A stretch of DNA of 64,000 nucleotides from Marinomonas lutimaris (GTDB lineage: Bacteria; Pseudomonadota; Gammaproteobacteria; Pseudomonadales; Marinomonadaceae): positions 124,001 to 188,000 of the forward strand of contig NZ_JAHLLW010000002.1 in assembly GCF_019426345.1 (NCBI RefSeq). The letters run 5' to 3'. The notes below the pieces were generated by a model. That model was given only the letters and a program-made list of their open reading frames with translations, was not told the origin of the DNA and did not search any database. Made by a program: the position numbers and the translations under genes. Positions 36,064 to 45,971 of this stretch are shown in pieces. Position 1 is the first letter of the stretch; every line of letters starts with the position of its first letter.

Positions 36064-37448
36064 GTGTATTGCTGAAATTAACCAATGTAGCGGTTTATGT
36101 GGGTGACACTTGTTTGCTAGAGCCAATTTCTTTGGAATTAAAGCAAGGTGAACCGCTCACGATTTTGGGTCAGACTGGTTCCGGTAAGAGCTTATTGGCA
36201 CAAGCTATTATGGGGTTATTATCGGATGATTTAAGTATGGCTGGTGACGTGGAAGTGTTTGGCAAAGTAATGTCGATTGATGAACGTCGGGCGTTGTGGG
36301 GCAAAGAGATGGTAATGCTGCCACAAGAGCCTTGGCATTCCCTTGATCCTTTAATGAAGGGGGTGGATCAAGTTAAAGAGGTGTATCAGTTCGTACGAGA
36401 GAAGAGTGCGCAAGAGTCTCTTTCCATTGCTGAAGATGATCTACGTCGTGTTGGCTTGGAAGACAGCGGACATAAACGACCAGATGAACTGTCTGGCGGT
36501 ATGGCACAACGCCTTGCGATTACCGCCGCTACAGCAGGTGGTGCGCATGTTATCTTGGCGGATGAACCAACTAAAGGACTGGATGTATCACGTCGTGATG
36601 GCATTGTACAGTTGCTTCAAGCTCGTTCGAATTTGGGCAGCTTACTGACGATTACGCATGACGTAGCGGTTGCTCGTCAGTTAGGTGGTTTGCTATTGGT
36701 GATGAAAGAAGGTTGTTTGGTAGAACAAGGCGAGGCGGTTCAAGTGCTTGATTATCCAAAAGACGATTATACGCGCGAGTTGATAGCTGCCGAGCCTAGT
36801 GCTTGGTCTGATATGGCTCCAACGTCTAGACAAGACGGCGCCGAAAGTATTCTTGTTGCTGATAAGTTAACGTTAGAGCGAGGTGGACGAATCTTGTTTG
36901 ATGGACTGTCTTTTACTATCAAGCAAGGCGAGGTGGTTGGCATTGTCGGTGACAGTGGTTGTGGTAAATCGTCGCTTGGTGATGCCTTGCTGAACCTGTT
37001 GCCGATTTCGGCTGGGAGTATTCTTCGCTCGAATAAAACAGCTAAGCCGCATCAATGGTTAAAACTGTATCAAGATCCGCCGTCGGCGTTTTCGTCTAGT
37101 GTGTCGCTTGGTCAGTTACTGGAAGATTTGATACTTTTGCATGGCATTGATAAAGCTCGTATTGAACCTTTGATGGATCGCTTGAGTTTGCCGCATGGGA
37201 TTCTTGAGCGTAATTGCTTAGCGGTTTCTGGTGGCGAATTACAGCGTTTTGCTATATTGCGAGCCTTGTTATTGGATCCAGTGTTTTTATTCGCTGATGA
37301 GCCGACTTCTCGGCTTGATCCAATCACGGCAAAAGAGGTGACGGCCTTATTAGTCGAGTTGGCCTGTGAAGCAGGCTGCGCTGTGCTGTTGGTTAGTCAT
37401 GATGCTGCATTGGTTCAAAAAACTTGTCATCAGGTTATTTCGATATAA
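36060..37448 (+). CDS. ABC transporter ATP-binding protein with two fused ATPase domains
   Basis: This 462-residue protein carries two complete ATPase domains. The first has Walker A GQTGSGKS, signature LSGGMAQRL and Walker B ILADEPTKGLD. The second has Walker A GDSGCGKSS, signature VSGGELQRF and Walker B FADEPTSRLD. It therefore does the job of the separate DppD and DppF subunits. The frame is open from 35985, but ATG 36060 (GGCAGGG upstream, overlapping the permease stop) starts the domain properly. It is short for a fusion, as the linker and second domain are compact. Confidence 0.9.
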   Translation: MSVLLKLTNVAVYVGDTCLLEPISLELKQGEPLTILGQTGSGKSLLAQAIMGLLSDDLSMAGDVEVFGKVMSIDERRALWGKEMVMLPQEPWHSLDPLMKGVDQVKEVYQFVREKSAQESLSIAEDDLRRVGLEDSGHKRPDELSGGMAQRLAITAATAGGAHVILADEPTKGLDVSRRDGIVQLLQARSNLGSLLTITHDVAVARQLGGLLLVMKEGCLVEQGEAVQVLDYPKDDYTRELIAAEPSAWSDMAPTSRQDGAESILVADKLTLERGGRILFDGLSFTIKQGEVVGIVGDSGCGKSSLGDALLNLLPISAGSILRSNKTAKPHQWLKLYQDPPSAFSSSVSLGQLLEDLILLHGIDKARIEPLMDRLSLPHGILERNCLAVSGGELQRFAILRALLLDPVFLFADEPTSRLDPITAKEVTALLVELACEAGCAVLLVSHDAALVQKTCHQVISI

Positions 37449-37604
37449 ATGGCCTTATCTTGTTGCGGCATTGAGATGGAAGTTGCTAAGTGCTTTTGCT
37501 TAATGTTCGTAACAAGGTGTTACAACGACTTGATGATTTAAACATGTAAATGAGTGATTGCGGCTCAGCTTAAGGTTTCACTTTAGCTTCGTCTATGGTC
37601 TAAT

Positions 37605-37635
37605 TTTTCCTAATTAAATAGACTGTTTAGGAAAA
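37605..37635 (+). promoter_or_regulatory. inverted repeat covering a ribosome binding site
   Basis: TTTTCCTAA and TTAGGAAAA are perfect 9-nt arms with a 13-nt spacer. The right arm contains the AGGA ribosome site of the small secreted-protein gene at 37640. In the RNA the site would be paired, so translation could depend on melting or a bound factor. Confidence 0.45.
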
Positions 37636-37639
37636 TATT

Positions 37640-37891
37640 ATGTTGTTCAAAACTTCACTCTCTGTTGGCTTGGTAGGGATCTCTGCATTACTTACTTCAA
37701 CTAGCGCCTTGGCATTTGACGATTATTGCACGCCAAAGTTAGATGCTTACTTGAGCAACGTTCAAAAGACAGTTGATTCAAAATATGTTTCAGAACGCCA
37801 AAAAGATGTCGCGCAAAAAGTATTAGATAAAGTCAAAGCCAGCCGTAATGATACTAAGGATTGTGTTTTGATCGATAAGTTACTGCCATAG
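37640..37891 (+). CDS. small secreted protein of unknown function
   Basis: This 83-residue protein has a clear signal peptide (about residues 1-25, ending SALA). The mature part is about 58 residues, rich in Lys and Asp, with Cys31 and a second Cys near residue 76 that could form a disulfide. I do not recognise the family. It stands alone, 115 nt before the hybrid kinase gene on the same strand. A role as a periplasmic partner or ligand for that signalling system is only a guess. Confidence 0.8.
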   Translation: MLFKTSLSVGLVGISALLTSTSALAFDDYCTPKLDAYLSNVQKTVDSKYVSERQKDVAQKVLDKVKASRNDTKDCVLIDKLLP

Positions 37892-38005
37892 TATTTCTAT
37901 CTTTTGCCTAGCAGAATCCTGATTTTCTGATATGTTTTATAAGTAGGGTGGTGCTTAATTAGTTTTTCTGATTGCGTTTGACATGCATAAGCCAAGGGGA
38001 AGTGA

Positions 38006-41000
38006 ATGGGTCAATTTGAGGCTGCTTTAAAAGTAGCTAGGTCTCTTTTAGGTATGTCTTGTGCTGGTTTACTTTTTAAAGATGGTCGTGTGGTTTTATC
38101 TGGTGAAGTCGATGGCCTTCATCAGATAAATTGTTCCACTAAACTATTTCGCTTTAATACTTTTGCTTCTTCCCGATATTTCGATATAAAAAGTACGCCT
38201 TCCGCTCACGTTTTATTTTCTGATTTACCAAATATTGCTAGCTGTGTTATCGAGCCTTTAGGCATTCATGATGTTCGATTGATTTCCTTAAGTGATACTC
38301 CTTGTTTACTCAATAATGAATTGCTGGAAGAGCATATTGATTCCTTGGTAGGTCTTTTTTCAACTTTAATGGCCTCATCTCCAGTGCAATTATCTTCACT
38401 GCCGCATGTAGATGGAAAACCTATATCAATTGGTGATGGTGCAACTGCACAAAAACGAACGTTGAAAACGTTAAAGAACTTGCATGAAGTGACGGCCAAT
38501 TCAGATTTATCATTAGATGAAAAACTGCAAAAAATTCTACAAGTTGGCGTCGAACATTTTGCCTTACCGATTGGGCTTATCAGCTCAATTAACGGCGATA
38601 TTTATCAAGTGGAATACAGCCATACTCCAAACGGAGAAGTGCTTCCAGGTGCACAGTTTGAGCTAGGAAACACCTATTGTGTTCACACTCTTGGTAGTGA
38701 TTTGCCGACATCTTATTACCATACAGCGATTAGTGATATTAAAGAGCATCCTTGTTATAAGGGCTTTGGATTAGAAGCTTACATTGGCATTGTTATCTAT
38801 GTCAGTGGTAAGCGTTGGGGAACACTCAATTTCTCTAGTCCAAACCCGAAGAATCAGCCTTTTGGTGATGATGATTATGAAGTAATGAAATTGCTTGCTC
38901 AGTGGGTTGGTAATGAGATGACTCTTGCCTACGATAGATCTGTACAGGCTCAATATGAGAATGATCTGCGCGAGCAAAAAATATTCTTTGAGTCGCTTTT
39001 TGAAAATGCGCCAGAGGCGATCGTGCTTGTCGGACGAAATCGTGAAATAAAAATGTTAAATCCAGCTTTCACTGAGCTGTTTGGTTATAGTCTTGATGAT
39101 TTACGAGGTAAAACCACCCAAGTTTTGTATGCGGATGAAAGCGATTTTATTCGGCAAGGCCAAGCTTATAAAGATGATGTAGAAGATGTTTTAAATCGTT
39201 ATCGTGTGAGCTATAAAAATAAACAGGGTAAGATTTTTCATACCGAAACGATTGGTAGCATGATTCGAAATGCTGACGGAAGCCTCGGCGGCTATATCGC
39301 CCATATTCGTGATGTGACAGAGCGTCTAGAAGTTGAGCAGAAAATGATAGATACCAATTTGCGTTTATCTATCGCAGCGGATGCTGCTGGCATAGGTGTC
39401 TGGGAATTCGATCTGCAAGAAAGTACTTTGCATTGGGATGACTGGATGTATCGACTTTATGGTTTTTCTATAGGTGAGCGAGCTCAGCCACTTCTAGTTT
39501 GGGATGATTGTGTTTATCCGGAAGATAAAGTCAGATTAAGAGATGTGTTTGCTGGATTAGAAGAAAGCGGAGCGTATTTTACCAGTAAAGAGGATGCTTC
39601 CCATATCTCTAAAGATTTAGATTTTGATTTTAGGATCATGCGAAAAGATGGGCAGGTTCGTTATTTGAAATCCAATGCTGCCATTGTATTTGATAAAAAA
39701 GGCCATGCATCACATCTTATTGGTGTGAACATGGATATTACTTCTAGAAAAGAAACAGAAGTGCTTTTACGGGAAGCGAGCGATCAAGCGGTTGCAGCCA
39801 GTAAGGCAAAAAGCAATTTTCTTGCTACCATGAGTCATGAAATCAGAACACCATTAAATGGTGTATTAGGTATGGCTGAATTACTTTCTGGTAGTAAGTT
39901 AAACGCAGAGCAAAAGGAGCAATTGCGCATACTGAAAGAGTCCGGCGAGGGGCTTTTGGGTTTAATTAATGACTTGTTGGATTTTTCCAAAATAGAGGCG
40001 GGTCATCTTTCTATCGAACGTGTTGATTTCAATTTAGAAAAAGCCATTTATGATGTTGTGCGCTTATTGCTGATGAAGGCGGAAGAAAAAGGCATCGATT
40101 TATTGGTGGAATATGATGAATCTTGTCCACGCTTTTTGGTGGGCGATGTGTTTCGTATTAAGCAAGTGTTAACTAATCTTATTAGTAATGCGATTAAGTT
40201 CACCAACTCGGGCCATGTATTGGTATCCGCAAAAGGTGCCGTTGATCAACAAGGGGTAGCCGCCATCACTCTGAGTATTGCTGATACTGGAGTGGGCATT
40301 GCAGATCATGTGCAGCCGCAATTGTTTAGTGCTTTTGTGCAAGCAGATAGTTCAACAACACGTAAGTTTGGTGGAACCGGTTTAGGTTTGGCGATTACGA
40401 AACAATTGGTTGGTTTAATGGATGGCAATATTTCTTTGTCGAGTCAATTGGGTGTCGGATCTGTTTTTACGGTGTCATTTGCACTATCAGAAAGTCATGC
40501 AATGTCTCACATCGAAACTGTGGTTGATGAAAATCTATTACTTGGTAAGAAAACCTTAGTCGTTGACGATAATGAAACCAACTTAGCTATACTTAAAAAT
40601 CAGCTGAAGTCGTGCGATATCTATGCAGATACAGAGCTAAGCCCTGTGAATGCTTTACGTCTCATTAGGCAATCGATGGATAAAAATGTGCCGTATCAGC
40701 TGGTGGTTATAGATTACATGATGCCAGAGTTAGATGGTTTGATGCTTTCTACAGCGATTCGAGAAATGAGCGGCTCTTTGTATCAACCTATAGTTTTGAT
40801 GACTTCTTCTGCCGGTGAGCTAACTCAAAGTGAGTTGGCTACTGCTGGCGTTAATATGTGTATTGCTAAACCCATGAATGCTTTGGCCTTGAAGAGAGGT
40901 CTGATTACGGCATTGTCTGATAATGTGCTTGGGCATCAACTTTCATACGCAGATAGCAGTGATGATGACGAAGTATCAGATGTTAGTGATAATGGCAATA

Positions 41001-41788
41001 AGAGGGGGCTCATCTTAGTTGTTGAAGATATGAAAGCCAATATGGCAGTAGCGCAGGGAATTTTAACGAGAATGGGTTTTGATGTTATTGGTGCTGAAAA
41101 CGGCTCGATTGGCGTAGAAATGTGGGGTGCCCATCAGCCAGACCTTATTTTTATGGATTTACACATGCCAGTAATGGATGGATTATCGGCTATGCGTCGT
41201 ATTAGGCAAGCCGAAAAATACAGTCAACATAAACGCGTGCCTATTATTGCATTAACGGCTGATCTCATGACTGAAACATTATCGGAAGTGCTGCGTGCTG
41301 GTGGTGATGGTTTAGTGCCAAAGCCTTTTAAGCAAAAGGAGATTATTAATATGTTGGATGAGTGGTTGCCTCATAGTCATCAATCAAAAGATGATACTCT
41401 GGAGAAAACTGTGCAAGCGGCTGATTCTATTTTTGATGTGAAGTCGGATATTGTAATTGATGAATCTGTTTTGAATGAATTAAAAGTTTTGTTGGGAAGT
41501 GATTTTACCTTGTTGATTGATGCCTTTTTTGATGACGCAAAAAGCATCATGACATCATTTGACAAGATGTTGAGTGAAGAGGGTGATATCGATTGCGCAG
41601 CGGTTTCTCGTCTTGCTCATAGCTTGAAATCTGTCAGCCAAAATGTAGGTGCAATGACGATGTCAGCAATGGCTGCGCAGCTAGAACAAGAAAGTCGTCA
41701 GGGGGGTGTGCCTGAACTGAATACTAAATTGCGAGAAGTACTAGCAATGTATCAAAATGTGAAGACTAAACTACAGGATATGCTCTAA
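38006..41788 (+). CDS. hybrid sensor histidine kinase (GAF-PAS-PAS-HK-REC-REC-HPt)
   Basis: The 1260-residue protein has, in order, a divergent N-terminal region (1-130) and a GAF domain (about 160-310). Two PAS domains follow (about 320-440 and 450-585). The HisKA phospho-acceptor is His611 in MSHEIRTPLNG. The ATPase has NLISNAIKF, DTGVGI and GTGLGLAI. Two receiver domains carry Asp903 (VIDYMMP) and Asp1051 (FMDLHMP), and the HPt domain has His1205 (LAHSLKS). No transmembrane helix is seen, so it is a cytoplasmic sensor. ArcB- or BarA-like internal phosphorelay is expected. The next gene, a GGDEF response regulator, overlaps its stop and is the likely output. Confidence 0.95.
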   Translation: MGQFEAALKVARSLLGMSCAGLLFKDGRVVLSGEVDGLHQINCSTKLFRFNTFASSRYFDIKSTPSAHVLFSDLPNIASCVIEPLGIHDVRLISLSDTPCLLNNELLEEHIDSLVGLFSTLMASSPVQLSSLPHVDGKPISIGDGATAQKRTLKTLKNLHEVTANSDLSLDEKLQKILQVGVEHFALPIGLISSINGDIYQVEYSHTPNGEVLPGAQFELGNTYCVHTLGSDLPTSYYHTAISDIKEHPCYKGFGLEAYIGIVIYVSGKRWGTLNFSSPNPKNQPFGDDDYEVMKLLAQWVGNEMTLAYDRSVQAQYENDLREQKIFFESLFENAPEAIVLVGRNREIKMLNPAFTELFGYSLDDLRGKTTQVLYADESDFIRQGQAYKDDVEDVLNRYRVSYKNKQGKIFHTETIGSMIRNADGSLGGYIAHIRDVTERLEVEQKMIDTNLRLSIAADAAGIGVWEFDLQESTLHWDDWMYRLYGFSIGERAQPLLVWDDCVYPEDKVRLRDVFAGLEESGAYFTSKEDASHISKDLDFDFRIMRKDGQVRYLKSNAAIVFDKKGHASHLIGVNMDITSRKETEVLLREASDQAVAASKAKSNFLATMSHEIRTPLNGVLGMAELLSGSKLNAEQKEQLRILKESGEGLLGLINDLLDFSKIEAGHLSIERVDFNLEKAIYDVVRLLLMKAEEKGIDLLVEYDESCPRFLVGDVFRIKQVLTNLISNAIKFTNSGHVLVSAKGAVDQQGVAAITLSIADTGVGIADHVQPQLFSAFVQADSSTTRKFGGTGLGLAITKQLVGLMDGNISLSSQLGVGSVFTVSFALSESHAMSHIETVVDENLLLGKKTLVVDDNETNLAILKNQLKSCDIYADTELSPVNALRLIRQSMDKNVPYQLVVIDYMMPELDGLMLSTAIREMSGSLYQPIVLMTSSAGELTQSELATAGVNMCIAKPMNALALKRGLITALSDNVLGHQLSYADSSDDDEVSDVSDNGNKRGLILVVEDMKANMAVAQGILTRMGFDVIGAENGSIGVEMWGAHQPDLIFMDLHMPVMDGLSAMRRIRQAEKYSQHKRVPIIALTADLMTETLSEVLRAGGDGLVPKPFKQKEIINMLDEWLPHSHQSKDDTLEKTVQAADSIFDVKSDIVIDESVLNELKVLLGSDFTLLIDAFFDDAKSIMTSFDKMLSEEGDIDCAAVSRLAHSLKSVSQNVGAMTMSAMAAQLEQESRQGGVPELNTKLREVLAMYQNVKTKLQDML

Positions 41789-42714
41789 TGCCAATGAAAG
41801 TGTTAGTAGTAGATGATACAAACACGGACCGTTTGTTACTGAAGCTTCACTTGTCAAAGTTAGGCTATCGAACAATAGAAGCCAGTAATGGTCAGGAAGC
41901 GATAGATCAATTTTTGGAACATTCACAGGATTTGGATCTTATTTTAATGGATGTTCAAATGCCTTATATGAATGGTTTCGATGCGGTTAGGTCGATTCGT
42001 AAAATACAAGAGCAACAACATCAAGAGTGGTTGCCAGTCATATTTCTCAGTGCTAGTGCTGAAGATGATGATATAGAAGGAGCTATTTTAGCTGGTGGCG
42101 ATGATTATCTTATGAAGCCAATTAGCCAAAAAGTTCTGTCGGCTAAAATGTTGGCTATGCAACGCATTGCCGATATGCGGCGTCGTCTTGTGGATTCAAA
42201 CCTTGCTCTTGAGCATTTAGCATCAACTGATCACTTAACAGATGTTGCCAATCGTCGTTTTTTTGAACTTATGTTAGATCGAGAAATGTCTTTCACTCGT
42301 CGTTATGGCGTTCCTATGGCATTTGCCATGTTTGATCTTGATAAATTTAAAGTCGTCAATGATACCTATGGGCATGATGCTGGGGATGCTGTTTTGGTTG
42401 AAGTGTCAAAACGAATCAAAATAGCCCTAAGAGACAGTGATATTATTGGCCGTTTGGGAGGTGAAGAGTTCGGTATTATTCTACATAATGTTAAAGAAGA
42501 AGATGTTTTCAAAGTATTTGATCGCTATCGTAGCATTGTTGCCGAGCTTCCAGTTGTGCATGAAGGTATTGAAATCCCTATTACAGCCAGTATTGGTGTA
42601 GCTATGTATACAGGTGAGTTAGAAGATAAAACTGTATTATTAAAGCGTGCAGACGAATGCTTGTATGAGGCAAAAGATACTGGCAGAAATAAGGTGGTTT
42701 ACCACCCTCAATAG
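41788..42714 (+). CDS. response regulator with GGDEF domain (diguanylate cyclase)
   Basis: The 308-residue protein has a receiver domain (phospho-acceptor Asp55 in LILMDVQMP) and a GGDEF domain whose active site is GGEEF at 224-228. An RxxD inhibitory site (RDSD) lies five residues before it, so product feedback by cyclic di-GMP is expected. It makes cyclic di-GMP when phosphorylated, by family precedent (PleD/WspR-like). Its ATG overlaps the kinase stop, which supports a dedicated phosphorelay. Confidence 0.95.
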   Translation: MPMKVLVVDDTNTDRLLLKLHLSKLGYRTIEASNGQEAIDQFLEHSQDLDLILMDVQMPYMNGFDAVRSIRKIQEQQHQEWLPVIFLSASAEDDDIEGAILAGGDDYLMKPISQKVLSAKMLAMQRIADMRRRLVDSNLALEHLASTDHLTDVANRRFFELMLDREMSFTRRYGVPMAFAMFDLDKFKVVNDTYGHDAGDAVLVEVSKRIKIALRDSDIIGRLGGEEFGIILHNVKEEDVFKVFDRYRSIVAELPVVHEGIEIPITASIGVAMYTGELEDKTVLLKRADECLYEAKDTGRNKVVYHPQ

Positions 42715-42743
42715 AGTTTTATAAAATCAGAAACGAACACATT

Positions 42744-42779
42744 AAAAAGCCGAAAATCGATTGGATTTTCGGCTTTTTA
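42744..42779. terminator. bidirectional terminator
   Basis: A perfect 15-bp stem (AAAAAGCCGAAAATC and its complement) with a 5-nt loop separates the converging GGDEF and leuA genes. Confidence 0.93.
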
Positions 42780-42807
42780 TTGCCTTCAATTTACTAAAGG
42801 TAATTCA

Positions 42808-44481
42808 TTACGCAACAGCAGAGTCTTTGTTTTCAGTGATTTTCTGATTCACTGTGGCCAATAGTGCTTGGATTGACGCAGATACAATGTCGTTGTCGAT
42901 GGCGACGCCATTGTAACGGTCACCGTCTATGTTGGCTTGAACATAGGCAATGGCTTGTGAGTCGCTACCTACCGTCAAAGCGTGCTCTTGATACTGGATG
43001 ATATCGACACGCATATTGAAGTGCTTGCCTAATGCTTCACTGAAAGCAGACAACGCGCCGTTGCCGTTACCTGTAATCTTAATGCTAGAGTTGTTGCAGA
43101 TAAGTTCGGCATGAACAGTATCAACATCGTCTTTTGCAAGATCGTATTTGCCCAATTTGTATGGTGTCGTGCCTGTCATGAAGCTATTTTCAAACAAGTT
43201 CTTCATAGACTCAGCATCCACAACGCCGCCGTCTTTTTCAGCAAACTGCTGAACGATTGGACTGAATTCTACTTGCAACCAACGTGGCAAAGCCAAACCG
43301 TATTCTTGCTCAAGTGTATAAGCGACGCCGCCTTTACCTGATTGGCTGTTTACACGAATGACTTCTTGGTAACTACGGCCGACATCGCGAGGGTCAATCG
43401 GCAAGTACGCCACATCCCAAGGTTTGTCGTCGGTTTGGTTAGCCAAACATTTCTTAATCGCATCTTGATGAGAGCCAGAGAAGGCGGTGAACACCAATTC
43501 GCCTGCGTATGGGTGACGCGGGTGAACTTGTAATAAGGTGCAAGCTTGAACCACACTTATGATGCGGTCCATATCGCCCAACGCCAACTCTGGATCAATA
43601 CCTTGGCTGTATATGTTCATCGCCATAGTAACGATGTCCATGTTGCCTGTACGCTCGCCGTTACCTAGCAATGTGCCTTCGATACGGTCTGCGCCAGCCA
43701 TAACGCCTAATTCTGCTGCCGCTACACCACAGCCGCGGTCGTTGTGGGTGTGCAAGCTGACAATCATGCTGTCGCGCTGCTTAACATTGCGGCAGAAGTA
43801 TTCAATTTGGTCTGCATAACGGTTAGGAGTGGATACTTCTACCGTTGCAGGCAAATTGATAATGATTTTGTTGTCTGGTGTTGGTTGCCAAACATCGGCA
43901 ACCGCATTAACGACTTCAATGGCGTAGTCGATTTCAGTGCCAGTAAAACTTTCTGGTGAATACTGGAACACCCATTCTGTTTCAGGGTGTTTTGCGGCGT
44001 GTTCTTTTACGCATTTAGCGCCATTAACTGCGATTTGTTTGATGCCTTCCATGTCCATGCGGAATACTTGCTCACGTTGTGTTGTAGACGTTGAGTTGTA
44101 AACATGAACGATGGCTTTTTTGGCACCTTTTAGTGATTCATAAGTACGCTCAATTAATTCTGGGCGCGCTTGAGTCAATACTTGAATGTAAACATCGTCT
44201 GGTACTTGGTCTTCTTCAATCAACCAGCGAACAAAGTCAAAATCCAATTGAGAAGCGGCAGGGAAGCCGACTTCGATTTCTTTGAATCCAACATCTACTA
44301 ATAGAGCAAAAAACTGTTTCTTTTGTTCCACTGTCATTGGTTCTACCAATGCTTGGTTGCCATCACGCAGGTCGACACTAGACCAGATAGGCGCTTTAGT
44401 GATTGCTTTATCAGGCCATGTGCGGTTTGTAATAGCGACTGGCTTGAATGGCGTGTACTTTGTATGGTCAAAAGACGACAT
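42808..44481 (-). CDS. leuA: 2-isopropylmalate synthase
   Basis: The 557-residue enzyme joins acetyl-CoA and 2-ketoisovalerate, the first committed step of leucine synthesis. The N-terminus carries the SVDLRDGNQALVEPM motif. Metal site SLHTHNDRGCG and GERTGN follow, and a C-terminal regulatory domain for leucine feedback is present. This is the long bacterial LeuA form seen in Pseudomonas. AAGGA lies just upstream. It is divergent from an Lrp/AsnC regulator gene. Confidence 0.96.
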   Translation of the reverse strand: MSSFDHTKYTPFKPVAITNRTWPDKAITKAPIWSSVDLRDGNQALVEPMTVEQKKQFFALLVDVGFKEIEVGFPAASQLDFDFVRWLIEEDQVPDDVYIQVLTQARPELIERTYESLKGAKKAIVHVYNSTSTTQREQVFRMDMEGIKQIAVNGAKCVKEHAAKHPETEWVFQYSPESFTGTEIDYAIEVVNAVADVWQPTPDNKIIINLPATVEVSTPNRYADQIEYFCRNVKQRDSMIVSLHTHNDRGCGVAAAELGVMAGADRIEGTLLGNGERTGNMDIVTMAMNIYSQGIDPELALGDMDRIISVVQACTLLQVHPRHPYAGELVFTAFSGSHQDAIKKCLANQTDDKPWDVAYLPIDPRDVGRSYQEVIRVNSQSGKGGVAYTLEQEYGLALPRWLQVEFSPIVQQFAEKDGGVVDAESMKNLFENSFMTGTTPYKLGKYDLAKDDVDTVHAELICNNSSIKITGNGNGALSAFSEALGKHFNMRVDIIQYQEHALTVGSDSQAIAYVQANIDGDRYNGVAIDNDIVSASIQALLATVNQKITENKDSAVA

Positions 44482-44692
44482 GATCTTGTCCTTATTAATA
44501 GGAGGTCGGTAAACCTCGTTGTTATTAGTGCGTCTTGAGTAGGCGCTTTTTTCTTGGTGTTTCTTTATTTTTCAATTTGTATAGTGTACCCAAAAAATAT
44601 GAGTAAAAGATTGCGTTTTTTATGAAAAAATCAATTTCTATGGCATTATATTGCGTATTAAATACTAAAATTAGTAATTTGGGGTTGCTGTT

Positions 44693-45166
44693 ATGGGGTT
44701 TGATAAAATCGATTTAAATATTTTGCGCGAGTTACAGCAAGATTCTAGCTTAACAAATCAAGAATTGGCGGATCGAGTTGGATTATCGGCATCACCTTGC
44801 TTGCGTCGAGTGAAAGTGCTGGAAGAAAATGGTGTTATAGATCGTAAAGTAACCATCTTAAAAAAGTCGAGCTTGGGTTTAAAATTGACCGCATTTTTGC
44901 AAATCAGTATGGATAGGCACACTCCAGATCGCTTTAGTGTTTTTGAAGATCAGGTAGATGTTTTTCCTGAGGTAAGGAATTGCAATCTGGTGACTGGCCA
45001 AAACTGCGATTACTTATTGGAAGTCGTAGTAGAAGACATGGAAAAGTACCATGATTTCTTATTAGGTAAGTTAACGCGAATCCCTGGTGTCACTGGTGTT
45101 CAGTCGAGCTTTTTGTTGCGCAGTGTGAAAGAGAGCACGTCTTTACCCCTAGATCATTTGATTTAG
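44693..45166 (+). CDS. Lrp/AsnC family regulator
   Basis: This 157-residue protein has the Lrp HTH (NQELADRVGLSASPCLRRVKVLEENGVI) and the RAM effector domain, as in Lrp/AsnC. It is divergent from leuA across 211 nt and may regulate it in response to an amino acid; that link is inferred from position only. Amino acid specificity cannot be read. Confidence 0.92.
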   Translation: MGFDKIDLNILRELQQDSSLTNQELADRVGLSASPCLRRVKVLEENGVIDRKVTILKKSSLGLKLTAFLQISMDRHTPDRFSVFEDQVDVFPEVRNCNLVTGQNCDYLLEVVVEDMEKYHDFLLGKLTRIPGVTGVQSSFLLRSVKESTSLPLDHLI

Positions 45167-45200
45167 AAGTTATTTCCTTATTTCGCATTGATATTTTAGC

Positions 45201-45228
45201 TTTTGACCAAATTAATGGGCGTTATACT
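45201..45228 (+). promoter_or_regulatory. possible sigma-70 promoter of ribA
   Basis: TTTTGA and TATACT are separated by 16 nt, about 36 nt before the ribA start. The -10 is good, the -35 only fair. Confidence 0.35.
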
Positions 45229-45263
45229 TGTTACAGTAAAAAAGTCCCTAGTAGAGAAGTAGT

Positions 45264-45872
45264 ATGAGTGATTTGACAATTAAGCGTCGAGTGATGATTC
45301 CCGTGAGGGCGGGCGACGTGATGGCAGAATTTATTTCCTTCAATGGAGATGATTCTGGCAAAGAGCATATAGGGATATTTTTCGAAGGTACAAAAGCAAA
45401 AGCTGACAACAGCATTCCATTAGTTCGTTTGCATTCAGAGTGTTTGACCGGTGATGTTTTTGGTTCTGGCCGTTGTGATTGTGGTGAGCAGCTTGATGAA
45501 GCGATTGATCGTATCAATGAAGAGGGTGGTTATATTCTTTATTTACGTCAAGAGGGTCGTGGTATCGGTTTGTACGCCAAGCTAGAAGCTTATGCTTTGC
45601 AAGACCAAGGTTATGACACTTATCAAGCTAATGAAATGTTGCATTTACCAGATGATGGTCGTGATTTTGGTATTGCAGCTGATATGCTGCAAGCGCTTGG
45701 AGTTTCCAAGGTGCGCTTGTTAACCAATAATCCTGATAAAGCGCAGCAGCTAATAGAGCATGGTATTGATGTTGCTGAATTGGTTCCGACCAAGGTGCAT
45801 GTGAATCAACATAATCGTTCCTATTTAGAAACTAAGGCTAAGCGCAAGTTGCATACGTTGAAGTTTGACTGA
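45264..45872 (+). CDS. ribA: GTP cyclohydrolase II
   Basis: The 202-residue enzyme converts GTP to the first pyrimidine intermediate of riboflavin synthesis. The zinc cysteines lie in [21 protein letters not shown]. The catalytic segment [13 protein letters not shown] and the later LTNNPDK motif are present. It is a stand-alone RibA, not the fused RibBA form. No FMN riboswitch is visible upstream. The true ATG is 45264. Confidence 0.97.
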   Translation: MSDLTIKRRVMIPVRAGDVMAEFISFNGDDSGKEHIGIFFEGTKAKADNSIPLVRLHSECLTGDVFGSGRCDCGEQLDEAIDRINEEGGYILYLRQEGRGIGLYAKLEAYALQDQGYDTYQANEMLHLPDDGRDFGIAADMLQALGVSKVRLLTNNPDKAQQLIEHGIDVAELVPTKVHVNQHNRSYLETKAKRKLHTLKFD

Positions 45873-45912
45873 GAGCAGTGCGGTAGTTTTGCGTTTAGAT
45901 AAGTAGCGAAAT

Positions 45913-45953
45913 AGAAACAACAAAGGCGCTGGTGAAGCGCCTTTGTTGTTTCT
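45913..45953. terminator. bidirectional terminator
   Basis: A perfect 18-bp stem with a 5-nt loop (GGTGA) lies between the converging ribA and DEAD-box genes. Arms are AGAAACAACAAAGGCGCT and its complement, with an interrupted T tract. Confidence 0.85.
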
Positions 45954-45971
45954 ATAAGTGCTGAACTAGCC

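Noticed and set aside
44502..44517. Hairpin GAGGT/ACCTC before leuA, possible leucine attenuator
   Set aside because: There is no leader peptide with a run of Leu codons and no T tract, so attenuation is not supported.
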